A stretch of DNA of 5,233 bases from Acidobacteriota bacterium (GTDB lineage: Bacteria > Acidobacteriota > Terriglobia > 20CM-2-55-15), in assembly GCA_003222755.1 (NCBI GenBank), contig QHXA01000159.1, positions 1,112 to 6,344 on the forward strand, given 5' to 3'. A program made the position numbers and the translations under genes. Of this stretch, positions 4,965 through 5,233 are shown one piece after another. Within the stretch, counting starts at the first letter, position 1; each line of letters begins with the position of its first letter. Below the pieces are notes generated by a model that saw nothing but the letters and a program-made list of their open reading frames with translations, was not told where the DNA came from and did no database searches.

Positions 4965-5233
4965 TTAGGGAATAATAACGCTGGTCCGGTCGACTCGTTC
5001 TTCTTGGCCGACCAAGAGCACAGGAGCGAAATTGTTGTCCTGGCAAACGTATTCAAAAAGTTCCTGGCCGGCGTTCCACCGCATCTGGAACGTGTTTGAC
5101 CAGGTTGCCGTGTATGCACCGGAATCCTCGACTGTGACTTCGTACTTCAACGTGTCGTAATCGCTGCGGGTGAACTTTTCAATGAAGTGCAGCTTTTCGG
5201 TATGTGGCGATCCTGCTCTGTCCATCCAAAACC
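4965..5233 (-). CDS. PDLxGIW-family protein, C-terminal part (runs off right edge)
   Basis: The frame is open to the window edge. The Met at 5225 is internal, because it is preceded in frame by Phe-Trp, giving 'FWMDRAGSPHTEKLHFIEKF'. That segment matches the 'W.D..GHPHS..L...ERF' block of the other members. Then follow 'YEVTVEDSGAYTATW' (the equivalent of 'E.TI.DP..YT.PW'), 'LFEYVCQDNN' with the conserved late Cys, and a C-terminal tail 'LLVGQEERVDRTSVIIP'. About 88 residues are visible. The 'YVCQ.NN....LVG...VDR' ending differs from the twins and from the 312-residue member, so it represents another subfamily. The following gene starts 13 nt after its TAA, so they form one operon. The N-terminal part lies outside the window. 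Confidence 0.88.
   Translation of the reverse strand, partial: FWMDRAGSPHTEKLHFIEKFTRSDYDTLKYEVTVEDSGAYTATWSNTFQMRWNAGQELFEYVCQDNNFAPVLLVGQEERVDRTSVIIP

Noticed and set aside
4952..5119. 56-codon N-terminal extension of the 4550-4951 gene
   Set aside because: It overlaps the coding end of the 4965-5233 gene. A perfect GGAGGT and a signal peptide mark the start at 4951.

Overview
The window is a dense cluster of small, probably exported bacterial proteins. Eight of the nine genes lie on the minus strand and one on the plus strand. Six of the nine belong to one family, recognised by a 'PDLxGIW' motif near the mature N-terminus, a 'GDTxVxDT' core, a 'DP..YT.PW' motif and a late Cys. Two more are short DUF6152-type proteins ('AHHS...NPH'). 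From what I know of these families, this points to Acidobacteriota (Solibacter/Bryobacter-like lineages, which carry many such paralogs). That assignment is inference: there is no rRNA or other marker here.

Layout, read in the direction of minus-strand transcription (right to left). At the right edge is the C-terminal part of one family member (4965 to beyond 5233). It is followed after 13 nt by a 133-residue secreted protein (4550-4951) and a strong intrinsic terminator (4494-4529). A spacer with inverted arrays of a 7-base repeat (4416-4487) follows. Next come twin paralogs of 245 residues each (3659-4396 and 2836-3573), separated by a 62-nt near-perfect hairpin (3592-3653). A 312-residue member (1890-2828) follows the second twin after 7 nt. 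A plus-strand DUF6152 gene (1408-1800) converges on it, with a weak terminator-like hairpin between the two.

Starting 39 nt from that plus-strand gene, and divergent from it, is a second operon: a DUF6152 gene (970-1368), a 235-residue family member (255-962), and the N-terminal part of a further member that runs off the left edge (beyond 1 to 243). Gaps inside this operon are 7 and 11 nt. A good sigma70-like promoter with a well-placed Shine-Dalgarno sequence precedes the DUF6152 gene, and it lies over the 5' end of the plus-strand gene.

All nine proteins appear to be exported or envelope-associated, although two N-terminal segments are atypically short and uncharged. Nothing here is an enzyme whose reaction I can name. 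Repeated pairing of the PDLxGIW family with DUF6152 suggests a shared extracytoplasmic task, but the function is unknown. Three ORF starts were moved inward on ribosome-site and signal-peptide evidence (2828, 4396 and 4951). No stretch above 300 bases is without a gene, and I saw no tRNA, rRNA, CRISPR array or transposase.
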